Source: JANQPA01 sp964628385 (GTDB taxonomy: Bacteria > Bacteroidota > Bacteroidia > Chitinophagales > Saprospiraceae). Taken from it: DNA of 64,000 bases. The stretch is from assembly GCA_964628385.1 (NCBI GenBank), contig CAZVOD010000004.1, positions 50,010 through 114,009 of the forward strand, in the 5' to 3' direction. Both the position numbers and the translations under genes were made by a program. Positions 55,081 through 63,946 of the stretch are shown here, in pieces (the stretch's first letter is position 1; each line of letters begins with the position of its first letter). Below the pieces are notes generated by a model. The model was not told the origin of the DNA. It was given only the letters and a program-made list of their open reading frames with translations, and searched no databases.

Positions 55081-57486
55081 CTAAAACTGCAAGCGATACA
55101 GAAAGTCAGGGAAAAGGCCCAATTGAAGGACCTCGTTAACCACATTGGTTACTCTGTTATATCGCCTGATGAATACATTATCGCGGTTTAGCACATTCTG
55201 AATATCCAGGAAGAAGCGGTGAGATAATTTTTTGGTGGGGCTATTAATTTGAAAACCTACTTTTACATCCCATCTCAAATAATCATCTACCCGCTCACTA
55301 AAAGCCTCCTCTTCAACTAATATTTCCCGGCCTGCCATCCTTGAAGCTTCCAAGTCGATTGGCGTGAAGGGGCGCCCACCTGCCAATGTGAGCTTTGTAT
55401 CAAAAGTAATAGCATTGCGCTTGTCTTTCCCCACTTTAAACTCCTTACCAGCCAGTACATTAAGCACATACTGGTTATTGAAAGCTGTATTTCTTTCCAT
55501 TCCGTCACTACCTTTATATTGGGAGTCAAATACAGATGCAGTCAGCAAGCTATAATATCCGTTACTAAAGAACTTTTCTACCGTTAATTCTACCCCCATA
55601 TTAGAACCGCTGCCTTCGTTAACCAGGTTGAAGCGATCCGTTGGAAAGCCAAAATCTGCTCCTACATTTAATATAGAGAAACTGCCGGGAATAGGCTCTA
55701 CAGCTGCCTGACTGATATCCTGGTAATATACCTCCACCTTTGAACGCCAGGATGGCGCGAATCTCCAGTCATATCCCAAAACATAATGGGTACTGCGCGT
55801 GAAATCCAGGTTTTTGTTAGTCAATTCTACAACTCCGGGACTGGTTTCGGTTTGAAGTAATAAAATAGGGATAGGCTGAGTTTGATGATGTACACCATAA
55901 CCCAAACTCAGTGTTTGATTAGGAGCAAAGTCCCAGTTTAGAGCCGCCCTGGGCTCTACCACAAAATTACCATTTAACTCAAGATACTGAGAATGAACGC
56001 CCAGATTGAGCGTCCAGGCCTCGCTGAGTTTGTACTGTCCCTGCATATAGGCTTGCAGTAATGTAGCACTTTCATCAAAACTGTAAAGGGTGGTCAGATC
56101 CGGAATACCGTCATCATCAGCATCCTCTTGATTTTCCCTGTCTCTGGCTTCGATATCATACTGAAAGTTCTCTGCCAGAATACCCAATCGGGCAGTAAAA
56201 CGCACATTGAATTTTCTGTTGATAAAAGAATTGACGGAGTAGCGATTCACTCTGTTGTTGGCTTCAGTATACAGCTCCTGAAATTCATCGGGCTGACCAA
56301 AGTTAAGATAGCGGTTTTCATTAAAATCATCTCCTGAGGTGGAAGCTGCTATTACTGTTCTGATATAGGTATTATTATCCACTATATAATTATGCTTCAA
56401 TCCCACTACCCCAAAGATAGATTCGGCAAAGGCATCAGAATCTTCGGCAGCAAAAAGGTCATCTTCATCAATCTCTTCCCCCAAAAATTCGATATCACTT
56501 TTTCCGCCCATCCCAAAGAGCGTAAACTTCCCTATTTTAGTATTAGCAAAATCTATTTTGAAGCCGATATCCTGGTAATTAGGTGTGGCATTGGTACCTA
56601 CCGGAATACCTGCATCACTGGCCAGCCCCACGAAACTATATCTTCCCGCTACAATGAAAGAGCTGTTGTGCTTTTTATTTAATGGCCCTTCTGCCATAAG
56701 TTCTACACCACTTACTGCTCCAATCTGAGCAGTAAATTCGTACTCATCTTTATTGCCAGACCGAAAGCCCAGATCAAAGACACCAGCCAGGGCATCTCCG
56801 TACTCAGCGGGGAAAGCACTGGTTAGAAAGTCAGAATTTTTTAAAAGGTTAGGATTTAAGGCACTCACAGGGCCGCCCGTGGTACCTAGCGTAGCAAAGT
56901 GATTGGGACTGGGAATGGGGATACCTTCCAAACGCCACAAAACACCGGTCGGCGAATTCCCTCTGATGACAATATCGTTCCTGGAATCGTCGGCGGTAGA
57001 GACACCAGCAAAATTACCAGCTAACCTGGCGACATCGCTCCTTCCGCCTGAATAACGATTAACTTCTTCCAAAGAAAATTGTCGGGCAGAAATCGTTGCC
57101 ATCTCGTTTTGCGCCCTGTCTTTTCCCACATATTTGCTCGCTTTTACTACTACTTCGCTGAGTTGCTCAAAAGATTCTTCCAACCCTACATTAACAATTG
57201 CCTCTTTACCCGAAGTAACAACAATATTGGAAATCGTAACCGGATCATACCCCAGATAACTAACCCGTATGGCCTGCCGTCCTACCAGTACCGCTTCCAG
57301 ACGAAAATATCCGTCTACATCCGTAGTTGTTCCTTTTCCTTGTTGATTTATTAATTCGACAGTAGCCCCTATGAGTGGCATTTCTGATTGTTGATCTATG
57401 ATTCTTCCCTTTAATACCTGTACCTGGCCATATGAAAAAGCCAAAAAGGTGAAGTAACATAAAAGAGTCATCTTAAAGCCTCGCAT
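55081..57486 (-). CDS. TonB-dependent outer-membrane receptor
   Basis: An 801-residue outer-membrane transporter. Signal peptide MRGFKMTLLCYFTFLAFSYGQ; a carboxypeptidase-regulatory-like domain at about 22-110 ('GRIIDQQSEMPLIGATVELINQQGKGTTTDVDGYFRLEAV'); a plug domain about 120-230 ('GNFAGVSTADDSRNDIVIRGNSPTGVLWRLEGIPIPSPNHF'); then a beta-barrel to the end. There is no SusD-like partner gene next to it, so a glycan-uptake pair is unlikely. The transported substrate cannot be inferred. It is monocistronic in this window. Confidence 0.9.
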   Translation of the reverse strand: MRGFKMTLLCYFTFLAFSYGQVQVLKGRIIDQQSEMPLIGATVELINQQGKGTTTDVDGYFRLEAVLVGRQAIRVSYLGYDPVTISNIVVTSGKEAIVNVGLEESFEQLSEVVVKASKYVGKDRAQNEMATISARQFSLEEVNRYSGGRSDVARLAGNFAGVSTADDSRNDIVIRGNSPTGVLWRLEGIPIPSPNHFATLGTTGGPVSALNPNLLKNSDFLTSAFPAEYGDALAGVFDLGFRSGNKDEYEFTAQIGAVSGVELMAEGPLNKKHNSSFIVAGRYSFVGLASDAGIPVGTNATPNYQDIGFKIDFANTKIGKFTLFGMGGKSDIEFLGEEIDEDDLFAAEDSDAFAESIFGVVGLKHNYIVDNNTYIRTVIAASTSGDDFNENRYLNFGQPDEFQELYTEANNRVNRYSVNSFINRKFNVRFTARLGILAENFQYDIEARDRENQEDADDDGIPDLTTLYSFDESATLLQAYMQGQYKLSEAWTLNLGVHSQYLELNGNFVVEPRAALNWDFAPNQTLSLGYGVHHQTQPIPILLLQTETSPGVVELTNKNLDFTRSTHYVLGYDWRFAPSWRSKVEVYYQDISQAAVEPIPGSFSILNVGADFGFPTDRFNLVNEGSGSNMGVELTVEKFFSNGYYSLLTASVFDSQYKGSDGMERNTAFNNQYVLNVLAGKEFKVGKDKRNAITFDTKLTLAGGRPFTPIDLEASRMAGREILVEEEAFSERVDDYLRWDVKVGFQINSPTKKLSHRFFLDIQNVLNRDNVFIRRYNRVTNVVNEVLQLGLFPDFLYRLQF

Positions 57487-57695
57487 GTTTTTATTTTTTG
57501 AGTGAGATAAATTCCTATTGAAATCATTTTCAATATGCGGGCATTACCACTGTCGGGTAGGAGCAAAAAGATTGAATCGTCAATTTTTAAAGATAAATTG
57601 TAAAGAAATTTAAACGATTGGTATTTGGCCATTAAACCCAATCGGGCGATGACCGTCCAAACAGAGCAAATTTTTTAAAACTACATTCAAATCCG

Positions 57696-58139
57696 ATGAA
57701 AATGAAAAACACTGCAAATCTAAGACAATTGTTCTCTGCTGTCGCCGTAATAATGGTAGCTTTCCTAACGATGAGTGCTACAGTAGTAACTCCGGAAGCT
57801 GATATCCGACCCAATTGGGAAAAACTAGGCGCTTGCCTCGTAAAATATGACGCCGAAAAAGATGTTATCGGTGTGAGTGCCTATGAAGGTCGCTTTAATG
57901 CAGTAAGGATAAAGGTGGAAAAGTCAGATATCAATCTGTATCGGGTAGCTATCCACTACGGCAACGGAGATGTGCAAAATGCCAAGGTAGGCAAGATCAT
58001 CCGCGAAGGCCAAACCACCAGAGCCATTGATCTGAAAGGTAAAGGTAAAAGGATAATTAAAAAAGTAGAATTTTGGTACGAAACCAAAGGCTATGAGAGA
58101 AGAAAAGCCAGAGTAGAACTTTGGGGAAGACGCTTCTAG
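57696..58139 (+). CDS. Small secreted protein, DUF2541-like
   Basis: A 147-residue protein with a signal peptide (about 1-28, LFSAVAVIMVAFLTMSATVV). The mature part ('NWEKLGACLVKYDAEKDVIGVSAYEGRFNAVRIKVEKSDINLYRVAIHYGNGDVQN') resembles DUF2541-type small secreted beta-sandwich proteins, including 'EGQTTRAIDLKGKGKRIIKKVEFWYET' near the C-terminus. Function unknown. It is followed by a 632-bp gap before the RRM gene. Confidence 0.65.
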   Translation: MKMKNTANLRQLFSAVAVIMVAFLTMSATVVTPEADIRPNWEKLGACLVKYDAEKDVIGVSAYEGRFNAVRIKVEKSDINLYRVAIHYGNGDVQNAKVGKIIREGQTTRAIDLKGKGKRIIKKVEFWYETKGYERRKARVELWGRRF

Positions 58140-58771
58140 AGTACTTAAGCTATAAGCCACTGGATTTTGTTATTGAAGTTGTTTAAAGTTTCTTCACTGG
58201 GCTGCCAAAACGTCTTTTATGCCCATTTTTCGTTTTTTTATCGCTCCATAGCGCTGCTATGAAACTCAAAAAAGCCTCAACTGGAACTAAAATCCTGTTT
58301 TTTTCGCTTCCAACAGGAAACCTAAAACAACTTCATTGCCTCCGGTGGCTAATCTTCTTTATCTTGAAAATATTTTTAAAAAACTGTGAGAAAAGTTGGC
58401 GTAGAACCGAAAATACTCATAACTTGAATAAGATTTTCAATGGAAGATAAACCCGAATAGTGGGTTCGTTCTAAAAGACATTATTATAATAGGTGTATCC
58501 TTCAAACTTAAGTGGCAAGTTAATTGGTTTTCATATCCTACCAACCGTTATCCCATCCATTTTTAGTTCAGTCATCTTTACTGTTGTCTTTTTTGTAACA
58601 TAATTGGTGTGCTACCCAATTAAGCCTTCCAGCTTAACAGATCTAAGCTAACCGGCCATAAAGTTCCGCTAGGTAGCCGCATCTGTTACTTAGTGAGTTG
58701 TTTTAAATTGAATTATTTTCAATATTTTTTACATTTTTTATTTTTTTCAATTATTCTATTAATTTTTTGTA
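58140..58771. other. 632-bp spacer with a possible third relative of the dispersed repeat
   Basis: No coding content recognised. Near 58235-58260 the words TTTTATC and TAGCGCTGCTA occur with nearly the same spacing as in repeat copy 1 (22857-22875), and CATAGC/GCTATG makes a short palindrome there. Another hairpin CCTGTT/AACAGG lies near 58294-58318. The right part is the AT-rich leader region of the RRM gene. Confidence 0.4.
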
Positions 58772-59125
58772 ATGAACATTTTTGTAGCAAAGTTAAATTT
58801 TAAAACTACGGAAGACGATCTTCGTGATTTATTCGAAGAGTTCGGTGACGTAGACACTGTAAAGATTATCATGGACAAAGAAACAGACCGCTCCAAAGGA
58901 TTTGGGTTTGTGGAAATGGCTGATGAAGAATCTGGACAAAAAGCTATAGACGAACTGAATGAAACCGAATTCCAGGGTCGCGAGATCGTTGTCAAAAAGG
59001 CTCGTCCAAGAGAAGACAACAACCGTGGTGGTGGTTACGGCGGAGGCCGTGGAGGCTACGGCGGAGGTCGCGGAGGTAACCGTGGTAGTTACGGCGGCGG
59101 TTACGACAGACGCGACAACTACTAG
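58772..59125 (+). CDS. RNA-binding RRM protein with Gly/Arg-rich tail
   Basis: A 117-residue RNA-recognition-motif protein. RNP2 is 'IFVAKL' (3-8) and RNP1 'KGFGFVEM' (about 43-50), with the beta-alpha-beta fold to residue 80. The C-terminal ~35 residues are a low-complexity RGG-like tail (many G, R, Y). Such small RRM proteins of Bacteroidota and cyanobacteria are often cold- or stress-induced and bind RNA. A long upstream region (632 bp) could carry leader regulation. A hairpin terminator follows. Confidence 0.9.
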   Translation: MNIFVAKLNFKTTEDDLRDLFEEFGDVDTVKIIMDKETDRSKGFGFVEMADEESGQKAIDELNETEFQGREIVVKKARPREDNNRGGGYGGGRGGYGGGRGGNRGSYGGGYDRRDNY

Positions 59126-59172
59126 ACTTGAATTAAACAAGAACTACTGATATAGTATTTTATGTCACATTC

Positions 59173-59203
59173 AGAGGCTCTTTGCTCATCGCAAGGAGCC
59201 TCT
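59173..59203 (+). terminator. Terminator between the RRM and serine hydrolase genes
   Basis: AGAGGCTC (59173-59180) pairs with GAGCCTCT (59196-59203), extended inward by TTGC/GCAA (59182-59185 and 59191-59194), with a 5-nt loop. It is followed by TTATC rather than a long T-run. It lies 48 bp after the RRM stop and 15 bp from the convergent serine hydrolase, so it may act in both directions. Confidence 0.65.
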
Positions 59204-59217
59204 TTATCATTCTAGCC

Positions 59218-60447
59218 TTATTGCATGCTGGCTATGACTCTTCTTAAAAACTCATCAATAGCATTACCTTTAATCCAGCGAGCAACAATGACAAGGTTGT
59301 GCTCAGGATCACAATAAACCATATTGGTACCAGAGCCTAAATGAGCCCAGGAAGTAGCCGGAGCGCTGGGATAACGCCCCTGTGCATTGATGAAATAATT
59401 CATGTAGCCATAACCACCATTAGCGGGGCCAGGAGTTCTGGATAATTCCACCCATTCTTTGGAAATGATCTGCTGATCGCCCCATTTACCATCATTTAAC
59501 GTTAATAATCCCAGCCGGGCCTGATCGCGGGCACTCAAGAACATACCTCCTCCCCAGTGACCGCCGCCACTTACAATTTGTACTGGCTCTCCATCCAAAA
59601 CAATCCATGAATTTTCGTAGCCATGCCAGCGCCAGGTGGAGGAGGCTCCGATTGGGTCCATTACGTATGCTTTTAATACTTTGGGAAGCGGTTCTCTCCA
59701 GATATTTGTAGCTGCCAAGGCCAGTAAATTGACACGGGTATCATTGTATTCGTATTCTGTACCGGGTTCGGCCCGCTCTTCATCGTACCAGCTGGAACGA
59801 TCCTGGGCCGGACGATCTGCCCAGTCTGGCTTTCCCCATAATGTGCCCTTCCAGGCACTAGACTGACGCAGCAAATGATCCCATGTGATTTTTTGATTAT
59901 GCTCAGACTCAAAGAGCGCCAGTACATCCAGCTCATCAAAGTGATCAGCCCTATCGTAGGCCATCTTATGAGGCTGAAAGGGTACCACCGGAGCCATATA
60001 AGTATGTACTTTATCATTGACATCTCTTATCATGCCCCGATCGTAGGCTAACCCGACGGTTGTAGACAAAAAAGTCTTGGTTACGCTAAAAGTCATATCT
60101 ACTCGGAAAGGCTCTCCCCATTCAGCGATAATATAGCCATCCTTTATAATGATGCCGGTTTGAGGACCACGCACTTTAAATGGTCCTACCGGATCGCCAA
60201 AGGGCTCCCGGCCGAATCCTTGATAGTGCGCCTTTTCAAGGTCTTTAGGGTTTTCAGATTCATTGGCTATGGCAAAGTCGATGGCCGACTGCAGTGTATC
60301 AGGATTAAATCCGGCGGCCTCTGGTGTTTTACTTTTCCAATCCGTACCGGGTCCGGGAAAGTAATTTTGCTGAGCATTGATACTCAACGTTATAATCATA
60401 AATAGAGAAAACAGTGAGCTAGTTAGTATAGCGATATTTCTTTTCAT
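59218..60447 (-). CDS. Serine hydrolase of the beta-lactamase / penicillin-binding-protein fold
   Basis: A 409-residue secreted serine hydrolase (class C beta-lactamase family). A signal peptide (1-26, SLFSLFMIITLSINAQQ) is followed by the catalytic SxxK at 121-124 (SVTK), a YND motif at 234-236 in the YxN position and 'HLGSG' as the HxG motif near 365. Family members include peptidases, esterases and amide hydrolases; a true beta-lactamase is not supported by sequence alone. It begins 21 bp after the trifunctional gene and is probably its operon partner. Confidence 0.85.
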   Translation of the reverse strand: MKRNIAILTSSLFSLFMIITLSINAQQNYFPGPGTDWKSKTPEAAGFNPDTLQSAIDFAIANESENPKDLEKAHYQGFGREPFGDPVGPFKVRGPQTGIIIKDGYIIAEWGEPFRVDMTFSVTKTFLSTTVGLAYDRGMIRDVNDKVHTYMAPVVPFQPHKMAYDRADHFDELDVLALFESEHNQKITWDHLLRQSSAWKGTLWGKPDWADRPAQDRSSWYDEERAEPGTEYEYNDTRVNLLALAATNIWREPLPKVLKAYVMDPIGASSTWRWHGYENSWIVLDGEPVQIVSGGGHWGGGMFLSARDQARLGLLTLNDGKWGDQQIISKEWVELSRTPGPANGGYGYMNYFINAQGRYPSAPATSWAHLGSGTNMVYCDPEHNLVIVARWIKGNAIDEFLRRVIASMQ

Positions 60448-60468
60448 ACTATATATATTTTAGGTAAG

Positions 60469-63400
60469 TTATATTTTCATAAAATCCTCCTGGAAAACCA
60501 CATTCAATTGATCCAGAAAGAAATCGGCATTTTTTTTATCAAATACCATTGGAGGTTTGATTTTCAAAACATTGTATGAGGGGCCGTCGGTATTCATTAA
60601 AATACCTCTTGTTCTCATTCGGTTGGCCAGGTAAGAAGCCTGGTCAGCAGCGGGCGTTTTTGTTATTGGGTCTTTCACCAATTCAAAGCCTAGAAAGAAG
60701 CCATGTCCTCTTACATCTCCAATGATAGGAAATTGCTTCTGAAGCTCTGTTAAACCTTTTTTCAAATAATTACCTACCTCTAATGCCTGTTGTTGCAGGT
60801 TTTCTTCCTCAACAACTTGTAGTACAGTCCTTCCAATGGCACTGGAAACCGGATTACCACCAAAAGTGCTAAAAAATTCCATTCCATTGGCAAAAGCAGC
60901 AGCTATTTCTGGCGTTGTTACCACCGCCCCCATTGGATGTCCATTGCCAATAGGCTTACCCATCGTTACTATATCGGGAATAATATCTTGCAGTTCAAAA
61001 CCCCAATAGTGGGCTCCTACCCTACCAAACCCCACCTGTACTTCGTCAACAATACACAAGCCTCCGGCCTGACGGACTTTTTCAAATACCTTCTTGAGGT
61101 AGCCCTGTGGTAAAACTACCTGGCCACCACAGCTCAGGATACTTTCGCCAATAAATCCGGCAATATCCCGGCCTTGTCTATGTACTTCATCTATGGCTTT
61201 TTGCACGTGTTCTGCATAAAGACTACCTGCAGTGGCAGCCTCCTGATAAATCCCCCGATAAACATCTGGGATTGGCACGACCTGAGTATGGTCAGGCGCT
61301 CCACTTCCTCCTTTTCCATCAAACTTATAACTACTTACGTCTACACAGCCCACCGTACTGCCATGATACCCTACCTGTACAGCAATCATATCTTTTTGCC
61401 CAGACCAAGTTTGGGCCATTCTTAAGGCCAGTTCATTGGCTTCACTGCCAGAGTTCACAAAATGAACCACCGATAAAGGCTCGGGCAGTTTACTGGCCAG
61501 CTCTTCAGCAAAGCGAACCACCTCTTCATGTAAATATCGGGTATTGGTGTTTAGCAGACCCATCTGGCGCTGCGCCGCTTCTACTACTTTAGGGTGCTCA
61601 TGGCCGACGTGCGCCACATTATTAATGGTATCCAGATAACGGCGTGCAGTAGCGTCATAAAGGTATTGGCCATAGCCCCGAACCATATGCAATGGTTTTT
61701 TATAGGAAATACTAAGACTACGACCCAGGTGTTTTTTGCGTTTTTCCAAAATCTGTTCAGCCGACCAGCGCTGTTTCTTACCCAGAGGTAAATCTACCGG
61801 GATGATCAGGGCCGGATCGGGACAATTGCTCAGCCAAATATCGGCTTCAGTCGGAAACGTGGCACCGGGGAAATCACCGGACTTATCGAACAGGTCCAGC
61901 ATCAACTGAAAATGTAGATGAGGTGGCCAATTGCCATTTTCTGGTGCCGGCCCAAAACGAGCAATCTCTTCCCCTTTTGCCATTTTTTTTCCCACATACA
62001 AATCATCCAGCGAATCCACATTTAAGTGACCATACAGGCTATAAAAAGTCAACCCTTCCAACTGATGTTCTAAAATGATAGTCGGACCATAATCGCGTTC
62101 AAAAGCATTGTTTTGAAAGCTATGCACACATCCTTCCAGGGGAGCAAAAACCGGCGTTCCCGCTTTTCCCCATATATCCAACCCCAAATGAACCACTCGC
62201 CACTGAGGGCCATCATTGCCCATCACCTGATAGGCATCTGTAGTATAAACCGGCCGGGTTTCATTGTACCCCCCAACTCCAAGATCAGCATCTTTGTACA
62301 TGGAATTGATGGTTTTTTCAAAGGCTGAAATAGTAGCAAAGCGGCTATTGTTACCCAGCTCCAGACTACCGACCGAAAGGTCAAAAGGGGTTATTTTTTT
62401 ATGGGGAAAATCTACGACCGGCGCAAAATCTATAGCTTTTATTTTTTGATGGAAAATGATATTGTCAGGACAGGGTTCCCAGCCGCAAGCCCGACGAAAA
62501 TAAAAATGGGCAAAAGCCGGAGAGATATCTTTCAGTTTTTTTAGCAATGCCCATGCCGGACGTTCGCTGATCCTGAGGTATTCATTGTCGGGACGCTCTA
62601 CTTTATTAGCAGCAGCAACAGCCACAGAAGTCAACATTCGGGCCATAATCAGGCCCAACAGGAGCTCTATCTCCTGAACTTCCAAAGGAAAAACTTCATG
62701 AAAACCTGAAACTACATGGCTGGCACTTTCCAATGGATCGGCTTTGTCCAGCATCGCATAAGCACAAGCAATAGCCAGATCATTCACCGTTTGTGTATAA
62801 AGAACATCACCAAAATCAATAATGCCACAAACGCTGGGGCTAGCTAAATCCTCACTAACTAGGATGTTATAATCGTTAGCATCATGATAAATGACACTTT
62901 TTCTTAACTTCGAAAGCTTTGGAAGAATATGCTCTTCAAAATAGGCCCACAGATGATCTACCAACGCCAAATGAGCCGCATCTTTGATATGAACCCGATG
63001 CTTCCTGTTTTCCAGCGTAGCAGAAGGATTCCACTTCAGATTGCGATGCACCAGAGGATGGTCAAAGCGCTGCAAAGCCCGGCACAGATGACCGCAGGCC
63101 GCCCCAAGACTCTTCAGCATCTCAGGAGTATGTGGACAAACTCCTGCCATAACCCGGCCCGGAAGCCAACTTTGTAAGCGAATATGTACGGCCGTTCCCT
63201 GATTGGTTGGCTGAGTTAGCTTTATCGATCCGTTTACGGTTTTTATTACTTCAGGTAAAGCAAATGGAAAATCAAAGCTCGATAGATGTTCCATCACGGC
63301 AGCCTGAAAATCAATGTATTCAGCAGTCTCTCCTTCCCGGCTGATCTTCAACAGGTATCTTTGGTGATCGTGAGTAGTCAATAAATAATTAAGGTCAAAC

Positions 63401-63498
63401 TCTCCGGCTATCAGCTGGAGTTGACCTCGCAATCCATAGTGTTCTTTCAATAATTGATCCAGGTGATCCTGACTAATCAATGGAAATTCATGAGTCAT
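60469..63498 (-). CDS. Trifunctional APH kinase / M23 / class III aminotransferase fusion
   Basis: A 1009-residue fusion. (1) APH/HYKK-like kinase at about 1-340, with catalytic HDANDYN (205-211, Asp206) and DFG (228-230). (2) M23-type metallopeptidase-like domain at about 425-540, with His437 and Asp441 (HLGLD) and His527/His529 (HLH) as in active Zn enzymes. (3) PLP-dependent class III aminotransferase domain at about 580-1009, with NSGSEANE, DEVQVGFGR and Lys848 in GKPIGNGHP. In animals the separate proteins HYKK and AGXT2L-type phospho-lyases phosphorylate hydroxylysine and cleave the phosphate ester. This fusion probably phosphorylates an amino alcohol and then eliminates phosphate and ammonia from it. 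The substrate (hydroxylysine, ethanolamine or another) is not determined. Confidence 0.88.
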   Translation of the reverse strand: MTHEFPLISQDHLDQLLKEHYGLRGQLQLIAGEFDLNYLLTTHDHQRYLLKISREGETAEYIDFQAAVMEHLSSFDFPFALPEVIKTVNGSIKLTQPTNQGTAVHIRLQSWLPGRVMAGVCPHTPEMLKSLGAACGHLCRALQRFDHPLVHRNLKWNPSATLENRKHRVHIKDAAHLALVDHLWAYFEEHILPKLSKLRKSVIYHDANDYNILVSEDLASPSVCGIIDFGDVLYTQTVNDLAIACAYAMLDKADPLESASHVVSGFHEVFPLEVQEIELLLGLIMARMLTSVAVAAANKVERPDNEYLRISERPAWALLKKLKDISPAFAHFYFRRACGWEPCPDNIIFHQKIKAIDFAPVVDFPHKKITPFDLSVGSLELGNNSRFATISAFEKTINSMYKDADLGVGGYNETRPVYTTDAYQVMGNDGPQWRVVHLGLDIWGKAGTPVFAPLEGCVHSFQNNAFERDYGPTIILEHQLEGLTFYSLYGHLNVDSLDDLYVGKKMAKGEEIARFGPAPENGNWPPHLHFQLMLDLFDKSGDFPGATFPTEADIWLSNCPDPALIIPVDLPLGKKQRWSAEQILEKRKKHLGRSLSISYKKPLHMVRGYGQYLYDATARRYLDTINNVAHVGHEHPKVVEAAQRQMGLLNTNTRYLHEEVVRFAEELASKLPEPLSVVHFVNSGSEANELALRMAQTWSGQKDMIAVQVGYHGSTVGCVDVSSYKFDGKGGSGAPDHTQVVPIPDVYRGIYQEAATAGSLYAEHVQKAIDEVHRQGRDIAGFIGESILSCGGQVVLPQGYLKKVFEKVRQAGGLCIVDEVQVGFGRVGAHYWGFELQDIIPDIVTMGKPIGNGHPMGAVVTTPEIAAAFANGMEFFSTFGGNPVSSAIGRTVLQVVEEENLQQQALEVGNYLKKGLTELQKQFPIIGDVRGHGFFLGFELVKDPITKTPAADQASYLANRMRTRGILMNTDGPSYNVLKIKPPMVFDKKNADFFLDQLNVVFQEDFMKI

Positions 63499-63946
63499 AG
63501 TCTTGATTTTTCCTTGTGAGGAAAAATAAGATAAATTCTTTGTAGTCTATGGCTAGAGAAAGGTATTTTGATAAGTCTCAAATTACAATAGATTCAAAGT
63601 AGCTATTGCCATCTTAAATTTAGCTGATGGACAAAATAAAAAAATGTTGCGCCAGTTTTAGCTGGCATGAGGATGTGTTTCTTTGGGAATAATTTGGTAA
63701 GCCCGTTAAACTGGCATTACTCTTCTTCTCGTACATAAGTTTTTCATTCCATAGACCATGTTGTATACATCACTTCGCTGTCCACCTAAAAAGGTGGCAA
63801 AACTACATATACGTATCTCATTTTTGTTTTAATAATCTGATAATTCCTTTTAAGCTAGTTATAACTGACCCTACAGTGAACCATCCCCAAATCAAAAAAA
63901 ACCTCTTGCAAATCATTGATTCACAAGAGGTTTTAACCTTACTTAG
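63499..63946. other. 448-bp spacer with several perfect hairpins
   Basis: No gene recognised. It holds three short perfect inverted repeats: TTTTTCCT/AGGAAAAA (63507-63526, 8 bp upstream of the trifunctional gene), GCCAG/CTGGC (63651-63666) and CCACCT/AGGTGG (63782-63797). The tRNA terminator is at the right end (63894-63930). The promoter of the trifunctional gene was not found. Confidence 0.5.
63894..63930 (-). terminator. Rho-independent terminator of the tRNA gene
   Basis: CCTCTTG (63902-63908) and CAAGAGG (63924-63930) form a perfect 7-bp stem. On the minus strand it is followed by eight T residues, 17 bp downstream of the tRNA 3' end. Confidence 0.75.

Noticed and set aside
55081..57486. 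SusC/SusD polysaccharide utilisation locus
   Set aside because: No SusD homologue or glycoside hydrolase next to the TonB-dependent receptor.
58259..58450. 63-codon plus-strand reading frame after the DUF2541-like gene
   Set aside because: Low-complexity, Lys/Leu/Phe-rich, lies on hairpins and a possible repeat relic, no recognisable domain or promoter.
59218..60447. True antibiotic-resistance beta-lactamase
   Set aside because: Only the generic SxxK/HxG fold is seen; the family is functionally broad and the operon context points to metabolism.
62450..63498. Aminoglycoside-resistance phosphotransferase
   Set aside because: The APH-like domain is fused to a class III aminotransferase, the arrangement of hydroxylysine/ethanolamine-type kinases, not of resistance genes.
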